Source of the DNA: Clostridia bacterium
GTDB lineage: Bacteria > Bacillota > Clostridia > Christensenellales > Aristaeellaceae
Length of the DNA stretch: 13,642 bases
Assembly (NCBI GenBank): GCA_016297535.1
Contig: JAEDGL010000056.1
Location: forward strand, 1 to 13,642
Direction of reading: 5' to 3'
This document shows, one piece after another, positions 5,691 to 12,507 of this stretch (positions are counted from its first letter, which is position 1; the number at the start of each line of letters is the position of its first letter). The notes beneath the pieces are model-generated. The model saw only the letters and a program-made list of their open reading frames with translations, had not been told where the DNA came from and ran no database searches. The position numbers were made by a program, and so were the translations under genes.

Positions 5691-6683
5691 ATGAATCAAA
5701 CCCTGCTTTCACGCTTTGCCGCGCTGCTTGCGGCGCTTGTGCTGTGCTGCGGCTGCGCCGTGGCCCAGTCCGCCCCCTTTGCGCCCATCTACGAGGTGCC
5801 CGGCGCGCCTCAGCTTACCGATGACGGCTTTGTGCCAGACGACAGCCAGGAAGCCTACTACCTGCTGTTTGATAACGAGGCCGGCGAGTGGGCCTATATC
5901 GACCACGAGATGTTCATCCACATCAAGCGCTTTAACGGCGTTGTGGAGCGCGACCGCACCCTGATCTGGTACGAGACCGAGGTAAAGGTAAAGCCCGGCG
6001 TCAAATTTGTTACCCAGCACGCCAACCCCGAGGCCATCGGCCGCCGCTTTATGTGGGCGCAGGATCTGGCCACGCAGCTGAACAGCATTCTGGCCATCAG
6101 CGATGATTTTTACGGCTTCCGCGTGTATGCCAAGCGCAAACCCGGCGTGATCATCCAGAACGGCCAGATTCTGGCGGATGATTCCCTCAAGCAGCCGCAC
6201 TGGTCGCTGCCCACCTACGACCTGATCGCCTATTTCTCCGACGGCAGCATGAAAACCTATCTGGCCGGCAGCATCGGTGCGCAGGAGCTGCTTGCCCAGG
6301 GCGCTACCGATACCTGGTGCTTTGGCCCCGTGCTGCTCAGCGAGGGGCAGATTGGCCAGCAGGTGCTGGACAAGCAGTTTGAGTACATCAACCCCCGCAT
6401 GACCCTGGGCATGATCGAGCCCAACCATTACTTTATCATGACCGTGGAGGGCCGTCACCGCAACTCCGACGGCGTGGGGCTGATCTGGGTGGCCGAGCAG
6501 ATGCGCGACCACGGCTGCACCGAGGCGCTCAACCTGGATGGCGGCAACTCCATCAAGCTGGTTTTTATGGGCCAGATTCTCAATTCCCAGCGCCACTACA
6601 ACGAGAAAAACGACCGCACCGTTACCAGCCTGATTACGCTGGGCACCTTCCCGCTGGATACGCTGGATCTGGGAGACAAGTAA
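5691..6683 (+). CDS. Exported phosphodiester glycosidase (NAGPA) family protein, first copy
   Basis: Protein of 330 aa in the NAGPA/DUF2233 family, related to the enzyme that uncovers N-acetylglucosamine from a phosphodiester in animals; bacterial members are thought to act on sugar phosphodiesters of the envelope or exopolysaccharide. Family landmarks: VKPGVKF, the AISDDFYGFR strand (usual form AINGDYFG), VIIQNGQIL, TWCFGPVLLSEGQI, and the signature ALNLDGGNS (N281 to S287). A signal peptide occupies residues 1-25 (cleavage after AVA). Its LCCGC segment is not a standard lipobox. Start: the ATG at 5691 has GGAA 6 nt and AGGA 11 nt upstream; ATGs at 5667 and 5670 would only add residues before the signal peptide. 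The stop codon directly abuts the next ATG. It is only distantly similar to the second NAGPA protein at 9244, so the pair is probably an old duplication. Confidence 0.83.
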   Translation: MNQTLLSRFAALLAALVLCCGCAVAQSAPFAPIYEVPGAPQLTDDGFVPDDSQEAYYLLFDNEAGEWAYIDHEMFIHIKRFNGVVERDRTLIWYETEVKVKPGVKFVTQHANPEAIGRRFMWAQDLATQLNSILAISDDFYGFRVYAKRKPGVIIQNGQILADDSLKQPHWSLPTYDLIAYFSDGSMKTYLAGSIGAQELLAQGATDTWCFGPVLLSEGQIGQQVLDKQFEYINPRMTLGMIEPNHYFIMTVEGRHRNSDGVGLIWVAEQMRDHGCTEALNLDGGNSIKLVFMGQILNSQRHYNEKNDRTVTSLITLGTFPLDTLDLGDK

Positions 6684-8279
6684 ATGAAAAAGATCTGCAT
6701 GGTTCTTTCCCTTCTTCTTTTGATGCTGCCGGCGCTGGGCGCCCCTGCTGAACAGACCGACCCCGCCCAGGCCTATGAGGCCGCCATGGCCCTGTATCAG
6801 GCCGGGGAATACGATCAGGCCATTACCGCCTTCGAGGCGCTTGGCTCCTACAGGGACAGCGCCAAAATGCTTGCCAACAGCAAATGGTACGACAAGGAGC
6901 AGCGCTACGCCAACGCCAGGGCCCTGTACAAGGCCGAGCGCTACGAGGAGGCGCAGGCCCTGTTTGCGGAGCTGGGCAGCTTTGAGGAAAGCAAAAAATA
7001 CGCTGCCAAGTGCGCATCCGCCATTCAGGCGCGCACCTATGCGCAGGCCAACAGCCTGTACGAGGCGGACGCGCTGGAAGAGGCGCTGGAGATGTACCAA
7101 AGCCTTGGCAAATACCAGAAAAGCGAAAGCCGCGTCCGGGAGATTACGGATCTGCTTGCAGCCCGCGAGCAGGCCGCCCACGAGCAGCAATGCTACCAGC
7201 AGGCCCTGCAGGCAAAGGCCGAGGGCCGTCTGGAGCAGGCGCGCGATCTGCTGATTGAAAGCGGCGATACGCTGGACGCCACCGATCAGCTCTATCAGAT
7301 TCTGGAAGAGCTGGCGCCCGCGCAGGTGTACCAGCGCGCCCTGGCCGATCTCAGCCGCGGCCAGCTGGAGGACGCCGTTACCCGCTTTGAAACCCTGGGC
7401 GATTACGGGGATTCCCCCGCCCAGGCCGCCCTGGCCCGTGAGGCGCTGCTTGCCAGGCGCTATCAGGAGGCGCAGGCCGAGGAGGATCCCAACCGCGCCA
7501 TGGCCCTTTTCCTGGCTTTGGGTTCCTATCAGGACAGCGCCGCGCGCGCCGAGGCGCTCAGGACCGATACCGGCATTCTGGGCCTGTACGCCGCCGCCGA
7601 GGCTCTGCGCCGGGAAAACCGCCCCGCCGAAGCCGCGCAGGCCTACGCCCTGTGCGAGGGGTATAAAGACAGCGCCCAGCAGGCCCGGCAAATGGAAAAG
7701 GATGCGGAAAGCAGCGCCCGGTTTGAGCAGGCCCATATCCTGACCGAGCTGTGGCGGCTGGACGAGGCCAACGCCATTTACCAGGCGCTGGGCAATTACA
7801 GCTATGCCAGCCGCATGGGCATCCAGCGCATCAGCACGGGGCATTTACGGGACGACGCCACCACCCCCCTGTCCGAAACCTTCACTGCGCCGGACGGCAC
7901 CACCCACCGCTACCGCATCTACAAGGGCGTACCCCGCTGGATCGAGGCCAAGGCCTTCTGCCGCGCGCTGGGCGGTCATCTGGCCACGCTGACCTCCGAG
8001 CAGGAAAACCGGTTTGTGCATCAGTTTATGATGGACAACGGCTTCAAAACCGCCTTCTTCGGCCTGGAGGATGAGGAGCGTGACCACACCTGGGAATGGG
8101 TTACCGGCGAGCCCGTGGAATACACCAACTGGAACCGCGGCGAGCCCAGCTACAGCCCCCGCGAACGCTATGGCATGTATTTTTACAAGCACCTCAGCGG
8201 CACCTGGAACGACTCGCACTTTTACGAGCATGCAGAAACGGATCCCGGCTGCAGCTTTATCTGCGAATGGGACGATTAA
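6684..8279 (+). CDS. Exported helical-repeat protein with C-terminal C-type lectin domain
   Basis: Protein of 531 aa. A signal peptide spans residues 1 to about 20-22. Residues 25-385 form about eight degenerate TPR-like helical repeats, each ending in an LGxYxDSA-type turn: near residues 52, 97, 141, 192, 237, 278, 324 and 368. Residues 410-531 form a C-type lectin-like domain: C426 and C527 fit the outer disulfide, with FFGLED (WIGL-like), WEWVTGEP, WNRGEPS, GTWND (W508-N509-D510) and FICEW. The EPS motif differs from the EPN of mannose-type calcium lectins, so calcium and sugar specificity are uncertain. Role: probably binds an envelope or extracellular glycan, with the helical repeats as a scaffold. 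No anchor is visible. The ATG follows the previous stop with no gap, and GGGAG lies 8 nt upstream. Confidence 0.85.
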   Translation: MKKICMVLSLLLLMLPALGAPAEQTDPAQAYEAAMALYQAGEYDQAITAFEALGSYRDSAKMLANSKWYDKEQRYANARALYKAERYEEAQALFAELGSFEESKKYAAKCASAIQARTYAQANSLYEADALEEALEMYQSLGKYQKSESRVREITDLLAAREQAAHEQQCYQQALQAKAEGRLEQARDLLIESGDTLDATDQLYQILEELAPAQVYQRALADLSRGQLEDAVTRFETLGDYGDSPAQAALAREALLARRYQEAQAEEDPNRAMALFLALGSYQDSAARAEALRTDTGILGLYAAAEALRRENRPAEAAQAYALCEGYKDSAQQARQMEKDAESSARFEQAHILTELWRLDEANAIYQALGNYSYASRMGIQRISTGHLRDDATTPLSETFTAPDGTTHRYRIYKGVPRWIEAKAFCRALGGHLATLTSEQENRFVHQFMMDNGFKTAFFGLEDEERDHTWEWVTGEPVEYTNWNRGEPSYSPRERYGMYFYKHLSGTWNDSHFYEHAETDPGCSFICEWDD

Positions 8280-8288
8280 AGGAACAAA

Positions 8289-9230
8289 ATGATGCTGTTT
8301 GAAATTGGCGTTACCCATCCCCTTGCCAGCGGGCTGACCCTGCTTGCCGGCGCCGTGTGCGCGCTGGGGCTTGGCTGGCTGCGCGCACGAAAGGCCGGCT
8401 TTGCACCCGCAAGGCTGGCGCTGTGTACGGTGCTTGCGCCGCTGTGCGCGGCGTTTGTCAGCCATCTGCTGTACTGCCTTGTCAGCCTGCCGGAGGTTTT
8501 GTACAGCCATACGCCCGGCTTCTGGCTTGCCTTCTGGCAAAACGGGCAGATGATGTACGGCGGCCTGCTGGGCGTTGTTCTGGCGCTACTGCTTGCGGGC
8601 GGCCGGAAGGCGCTGCGGCTGATGGATGCGTACGCGCCCTCCGCCGCGCTGATGCTTGCCTTTGCCCGCGTGGCCGAGGGCCTTTGCGGCCAGGGCTACG
8701 GCGAATACTGGTATGCTGAAAGCCTGCTTCCCTGCCGTTTTCCCCTCATGGTCTACGATCCCTATTACGAGGGCTGGGCATGGGCGCTGTTTATGGCGGA
8801 AGCGGCGATCGCCGTTTTGCTGTTTCTGGTGCTCATTACCCGAAAGCCCGCCTTTGAAGGCGACCATATGCTGCTGCTCTGGGGGCTGTACGCCAGCGCG
8901 CAGATCGTGCTGGAAAGCCTGCGCCGCGATGAGTTCCTGCGCTGGGGCTTTGTGCGCGTGGAGGAGGTAGCCAGCGCGGTGGTCATTCTGGCCGTGCTCA
9001 TTCTGCTCTGGGTGCGGTCCGGCCGGGGGCAAACCATGCGCAAGGCGCTATGCGTAACGGTTTTTCTGGCCATGGTGGTCTGGTGCCTGCTACTGGAATT
9101 TGCCACCGAGGGCCGCATTTCGTTTTTAACCATGCTGGAGGTATGGCAATGCTACGCGCTGATGGCCGCAGCCTGCGCGGTCAACGCGCTGTGCGTGCTG
9201 GCCATGCGCCGGCTGTGCATCCGCCGATAA
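8289..9230 (+). CDS. Lgt-like polytopic membrane protein (diacylglyceryl transferase family, divergent)
   Basis: Membrane protein of 313 aa with about nine hydrophobic segments. Residues 1-245 resemble prolipoprotein diacylglyceryl transferase: MMYGGLLGVVLAL (Lgt HGGL loop, with Tyr90 in place of His), ARVAEGLCGQGYG (126-138) at the place of the Lgt signature GRxGNFxNxExxG, and LYASAQIVLESLRR (200-213) at the place of the YGxxRxxxExxR block. From memory of E. coli Lgt, R143 is kept (R127), but N146, E151 and R239 appear replaced by E130, Q135 and Q205. Residues 250-306 add two more membrane spans not found in standard Lgt. A functional change, or a different lipid-transfer reaction, is plausible. 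RBS AAAGGA lies 5 nt upstream of the first ATG (second ATG at 8292). Nine nt after the lectin gene, 13 nt before the next: operon member. Confidence 0.75.
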   Translation: MMLFEIGVTHPLASGLTLLAGAVCALGLGWLRARKAGFAPARLALCTVLAPLCAAFVSHLLYCLVSLPEVLYSHTPGFWLAFWQNGQMMYGGLLGVVLALLLAGGRKALRLMDAYAPSAALMLAFARVAEGLCGQGYGEYWYAESLLPCRFPLMVYDPYYEGWAWALFMAEAAIAVLLFLVLITRKPAFEGDHMLLLWGLYASAQIVLESLRRDEFLRWGFVRVEEVASAVVILAVLILLWVRSGRGQTMRKALCVTVFLAMVVWCLLLEFATEGRISFLTMLEVWQCYALMAAACAVNALCVLAMRRLCIRR

Positions 9231-9243
9231 GGAGAACCCGAAT

Positions 9244-10125
9244 ATGAAAAAGCTTTTCTGTTTCCTGTTTACGCTGCTGCTTCCCCTGGCCTGCGGCGCG
9301 GCCGAAGCCCTTCCCCAGCTGGTGAAGGTGGATTTTCCGCCCATCGAATACACGGCCCCGGAAAACCCCACCCAGAGCTATCCCGCCTCCAAGGCCCATT
9401 TTAGCGAGGATGGCCTGCACTACCATGATGATTCGCTGGATGTGCAGCTGCACAAAATCAGCGTATACGACACCACGGCCACCGTAGCCTTTGTGCAGAT
9501 TGCGCACCCCGATCAGCTGCGCACCCAGCAGGCCAAGCCCTATCCCTCCAAAACCACCGCCCGCATCGATACCATCGCCAAGCCTGTTCACAGCGTGTTT
9601 GCGGTTAACGCGGACTGGTTTACCTACCACAGCGACGGCATTGTGTACCGCAACGGCCAGCTGCTGCGCAACCGCGATATGCCGCAGGATGACGGGCTGG
9701 CCATCGATATCAACGGCGATTTCCACATCGTAAGCCCCATGACGCAGGCGGAATACGCAAAGCTTACCGTGCCCATTGCGCACTCCTTCGCCTTTGGCCC
9801 CACGCTGGTTCAAAACGGCCAGGTGCAGGAGATTGTGGGCCGCAGGGTTACCTACCGCCAGCGCATGGCGCTGGGGCAGGTGGATACATTAAGCTACGTG
9901 TTTGTAGCGGTGGAAGGCACCAACGAGGAGGATTCGGGGGGCGTAAGCATGCCCCAGCTGGCGCAGCTGATGGCCGATTTGGGCGCACACACCGCCTACA
10001 ATCTGGACGGCGGCCAATCCGCCTCCATGCTGATGGGCAATACCAAGGTAAACGGCGAGCCCAAAACCATGCGCGCCATTGGCGACATCATTTACTTTAC
10101 CACCGCCATCGCACCTGAGGAATAA
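9244..10125 (+). CDS. Exported phosphodiester glycosidase (NAGPA) family protein, second copy
   Basis: Protein of 293 aa in the NAGPA/DUF2233 family. Landmarks: AVNADWFTYHSDGIVYRNGQ (strand followed by the substrate-side loop), SFAFGPTLVQNGQV, YVFVAVEG, and the signature AYNLDGGQSASMLMG (N253 to G257), then GDIIYFTTA. The N-terminus is a signal sequence ending in LPLACGAAEA. C17 with A16 before and G18 after could be a weak lipobox, but Pro at -3 argues against it; signal peptidase I cleavage after AEA is the simpler reading. Start is well supported: AAGGAG, which overlaps the previous stop, lies 9 nt upstream. Last gene of the operon, followed 12 bp later by a strong terminator. A separate sugar-phosphodiester substrate from the first copy is possible. 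Confidence 0.85.
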   Translation: MKKLFCFLFTLLLPLACGAAEALPQLVKVDFPPIEYTAPENPTQSYPASKAHFSEDGLHYHDDSLDVQLHKISVYDTTATVAFVQIAHPDQLRTQQAKPYPSKTTARIDTIAKPVHSVFAVNADWFTYHSDGIVYRNGQLLRNRDMPQDDGLAIDINGDFHIVSPMTQAEYAKLTVPIAHSFAFGPTLVQNGQVQEIVGRRVTYRQRMALGQVDTLSYVFVAVEGTNEEDSGGVSMPQLAQLMADLGAHTAYNLDGGQSASMLMGNTKVNGEPKTMRAIGDIIYFTTAIAPEE

Positions 10126-10137
10126 TTCTTTCCAACG

Positions 10138-10194
10138 CGCTCCATGGGGCCAAAGCCCTGACGGCTCCGGCCCCATGGAGCGTGTTTTTGTTTT
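10138..10194 (+). terminator. Intrinsic terminator of the five-gene operon
   Basis: A perfect 14-bp stem, CGCTCCATGGGGCC (10138-10151) with GGCCCCATGGAGCG (10169-10182), is followed by TGTTTTTGTTTT. The 17-nt loop may fold further. It starts 12 nt after the last stop codon. Confidence 0.9.
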
Positions 10195-10204
10195 GCCGCA
10201 CAAC

Positions 10205-10378
10205 AGGCGAGCCTGTCGAAACACCTTACAGGAAGTTGTCAGAGGCGCCTCTTCCCCTCTGACTTTGGTTTGTATCGCACGACATTTCCGCCAGCTCCCG
10301 GCCCAAAAAATCGCCGCTGGCGAGCTTTTTTGACAACCTGAAGCGAGCCTGTCACCGTTGAAGGTGACAGGCTCGCCT
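10205..10378. repeat. Composite intergenic repeat block with 13-bp terminal inverted repeats
   Basis: AGGCGAGCCTGTC at 10205-10217 is exactly inverted at 10366-10378. A further direct copy of GCGAGCCTGTC lies at 10343-10353, so the right arm can pair with either. Inside is GTCAGAGG (10238-10245) paired with CCTCTGAC (10256-10263), overlapping the 12-bp palindrome AGAGGCGCCTCT (10241-10252), and then repeat copy C. No matching target duplication was found. No gene is evident in this 283-bp gap. Confidence 0.55.
10286..10340. repeat. Intergenic hairpin repeat, copy C (bidirectional terminator-like)
   Basis: Third copy of the family. It starts TTCCGCCAG like copy A and ends in GAGCTTTTTTGAC, AAC, CTG. 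The hairpin at 10305-10330 pairs AAAAAATCGCC around loop GCT with GGCGAGCTTTTT, with A:G and A:C mismatches next to the GC core. Both strands show a stem followed by six T. It lies between the convergent NAGPA gene and the substrate-binding-protein gene, and could be the terminator of the latter. Confidence 0.65.
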
Positions 10379-10391
10379 CTTGTTTGTTTTT
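10343..10391 (+). terminator. Perfect hairpin with T-rich tail
   Basis: GCGAGCCTGTCACC (10343-10356) pairs perfectly with GGTGACAGGCTCGC (10363-10376) around a 6-nt loop, followed on the plus strand by CTCTTGTTTGTTTTT. It lies 32 bp beyond the stop of the minus-strand binding-protein gene and may also mark that transcript's 3' end, although no T run follows in that direction. Confidence 0.55.
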
Positions 10392-10408
10392 CAATGCCCT
10401 TTATGCGG

Positions 10409-12400
10409 TTATTCAAAGATTTCCGTTTCTTCCGTAGCAAGGGCTTCGGGATCTTCCACATCGCCCAGGTAGGCGCCTACAATCGCTTCCGCCCAGCTGG
10501 TGGTGGCGCCGGCGTTGTAGTTGTGCAGCGTGGGGGTGTAGAAATCGAAGTATACATTGGAATACACAGGAATGGCGGGCAGCAGATCCGCCCAGGCCTT
10601 CTCGAAGGCAACCCACTTCTGGCAGTAGCTCAGCACATCGCCCGGCTCGGTCTGGCGCATATCCACGGCCAGCCGGTAAAGCTGCCGGTCGGTAATGGCG
10701 GAGCAGTTATCCATGCCCTGCGCGGCGTTCGCGGGATTGAACGTGGCTGACGGTTCAAACACGGTGGCAAAGTTGGTTGCCAGATAGATCATGTCGTAAT
10801 CGCGCGCTTCCTGACGGTAGTAGATGCGCAGCAGCTGGGTAAAGGGTTTGGCCTCCACCTTGAGGCTGATGCCGATCTGCTCCAGGTTATCCACAAAGAA
10901 GCCTTGCACCGCCTCGCCCACAGCGTTGCCCTCGGGATAGAGCAGCGTAAGCTCCAGCGCGGTCAGCTTGCCGTTGATTTCCTTGCAGCGCACATCGTCC
11001 TTTTCGGCGTCAAATTTGTCTCCCGCGCGGTTGAGGGTCCAGCCGTCATCAATCAGCAGGTTGCGGGCCGCTTCAAGATCCAGGTTGTACACGCTCATGC
11101 CTTCCAGGCTAAGCTCGTTCCACTTTTCCAGCTCTTCCTCATAGGCTGCCACGGTCTGCTGATCCGCGTTCTCAGCGGGGGCTTCCACAGGCGGCTCCAC
11201 GGAGCCTTCCACCAGTCGGTACATCCACTGGCCGATGCCGTAGTAGCCATCCACCCGCAAGCCGTAATTGCGCACGTACTGGGCAAGGAAGGCGTCCTTA
11301 TCAAAGCAGTGGGCAATGGCCTGGCGCACCTTCGCGCTCTGTACGGTGGGGCGTTCGCAGCTAAAGTTGATAAAGCTCAGGCCCGTGCGGGCATAGTTGT
11401 TTACGCTCGCGCTGCCCTCGGACACCAGCTTCATGCCGGCATCCAGCGAATCGGCGTTTACGCACTTGTTCAGCAGGCCAATTTCGCCGCTTTGCAGCTG
11501 GGCGATCATGGTCTCGTTGGAAACATGCTTGAAGATCAGGCGCGCAATCTGGGGCTTCTGGCCCTTGGAATCGCCCTTGAAATATTCGTTGATCGCAAAT
11601 TCCGCGGTGTTGGTTTGCGCATCGTAGGACACCAGCGTATAGGGGCCGCTGGTAAGGGAGGGATGGGTAAGATAGCCCGTTTCGGGATCCAGCACCGTTT
11701 TGCGCAGCAGATCCGCAGTAAAAACAGGGCTGGCAACCGTACGGTCGATGTTGCGGATGTAAACGCCTTCGCCATCATCCGCCACCTCGCAGCCGGGGGC
11801 AAGAACCCCGATGGGGTAGGGCGTGATGGAAAGCAGCGCCAGCTCGTAGAAGAACGGCAGATACTCCGCCTTTACGGTAATGGCCAGCTGATTCTGCCCA
11901 AGCAGGCGCACGCCCGCCAGATAGGCGGTTGTGCCTCTCTGGTATTCGTCAATTCCGTAGATATGACTGGCGCTGTTCACCATGCCGCCAATCTCCGCCA
12001 CCTCGGGCGCAATGGAGAACAGCAGGGAGAAGGCGTAATCCCTGGCCGTGATGGGGGTGCCATCGCAATAGGTAAGATCATCGTAAAGCGCCAGGGTATA
12101 GGTACGGTTTCCGTACGGATCCTCGGTTACCACAATACCGCTGACCACGGTATCATCAATGCCGAAGGCGCCCAGTTCGCCATTCCAGCGAACCAGATTA
12201 TAGCCGTGCAGCAGGGTGCGCACGTCCATATCGGCCGTGTTGCGTCCCCACAGATCCGTAAAGAAATTTCCGGTCATGGCTGTGGTAGTGCCCACAACCA
12301 GCTCGTCATAGTTTGGCGCAGCCACGGGCGTTTCCGCCAGTGCAAGGCATGCGCTGAGCATGATTACAAGTGCCAGAAAACATGCAAGTCCCTTTTTCAT
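10409..12400 (-). CDS. ABC transporter substrate-binding lipoprotein, peptide family (SBP_bac_5)
   Basis: Extracytoplasmic binding protein of 663 aa of the oligopeptide/dipeptide (OppA/DppA) family. The signal peptide has a good lipobox, LSAC (C18), so it is probably a membrane-anchored lipoprotein. Family features: YTLALYDDLTYCDGTPITARDYAFS near residue 105, LTSGPYTLVSYD, PQIARLIFKH, KVRQAIAHCFDKDAFL, AARNLLIDDGW and EQIGISLKVEAKPF. It is longer than the usual 540 residues; an acidic, Pro/Glu-rich insertion (EPPVEAPAENADQQ and following, about 400-435) accounts for part. Start choice: the ATG at 12400 is followed by a signal peptide and preceded by GAAAGGGG at 8 nt; the longer frame to 12475 has no such support. 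No permease or ATPase genes are adjacent, so this is an orphan binding protein within the window. No clear promoter was found in the 107-bp upstream gap. Confidence 0.88.
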   Translation of the reverse strand: MKKGLACFLALVIMLSACLALAETPVAAPNYDELVVGTTTAMTGNFFTDLWGRNTADMDVRTLLHGYNLVRWNGELGAFGIDDTVVSGIVVTEDPYGNRTYTLALYDDLTYCDGTPITARDYAFSLLFSIAPEVAEIGGMVNSASHIYGIDEYQRGTTAYLAGVRLLGQNQLAITVKAEYLPFFYELALLSITPYPIGVLAPGCEVADDGEGVYIRNIDRTVASPVFTADLLRKTVLDPETGYLTHPSLTSGPYTLVSYDAQTNTAEFAINEYFKGDSKGQKPQIARLIFKHVSNETMIAQLQSGEIGLLNKCVNADSLDAGMKLVSEGSASVNNYARTGLSFINFSCERPTVQSAKVRQAIAHCFDKDAFLAQYVRNYGLRVDGYYGIGQWMYRLVEGSVEPPVEAPAENADQQTVAAYEEELEKWNELSLEGMSVYNLDLEAARNLLIDDGWTLNRAGDKFDAEKDDVRCKEINGKLTALELTLLYPEGNAVGEAVQGFFVDNLEQIGISLKVEAKPFTQLLRIYYRQEARDYDMIYLATNFATVFEPSATFNPANAAQGMDNCSAITDRQLYRLAVDMRQTEPGDVLSYCQKWVAFEKAWADLLPAIPVYSNVYFDFYTPTLHNYNAGATTSWAEAIVGAYLGDVEDPEALATEETEIFE

Positions 12401-12463
12401 GAGCTGTACCCCTTTCTGTACCGGTTGTTCGCGTTGTTTGCGAGGGATAACCTTTGAGCGCGG

Positions 12464-12498
12464 CATACCCGGCACAAATTTTCATTGTGCCGGGTATG
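12464..12498 (-). terminator. Perfect hairpin after the surface-protein gene
   Basis: CATACCCGGCACAA (12464-12477) and TTGTGCCGGGTATG (12485-12498) form a perfect 14-bp stem with a 7-nt loop, 9 nt after the stop codon of the surface-protein gene. No T run follows in the minus direction, so it is either an inefficient terminator or a 3'-end stabiliser, and read-through into the binding-protein gene is possible. Confidence 0.55.
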
Positions 12499-12507
12499 GT
12501 TTGCGAC

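Noticed and set aside
5709..7844. Open frame of 711 codons on the minus strand
   Set aside because: It runs antisense across two genes with signal peptides, family motifs and ribosome sites. Its translation is low-complexity and rich in G, L, A, V, H and Q, as expected opposite GC-rich third positions.
9289..9294. Lipoprotein signal in the second NAGPA protein (LPLAC)
   Set aside because: Proline at -3 does not fit the lipobox; ordinary signal peptidase cleavage is more likely, so no lipoprotein call is made.
10126..10408. CRISPR-like array in the repeat-rich gap
   Set aside because: The repeats differ in sequence and spacing and form nested hairpins; there are no regular repeat-spacer units or cas genes.
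10904..12457. Open frame of 517 codons on the plus strand
   Set aside because: It lies antisense to the well-supported substrate-binding protein, has no recognisable motif or ribosome site, and has shadow-type composition.
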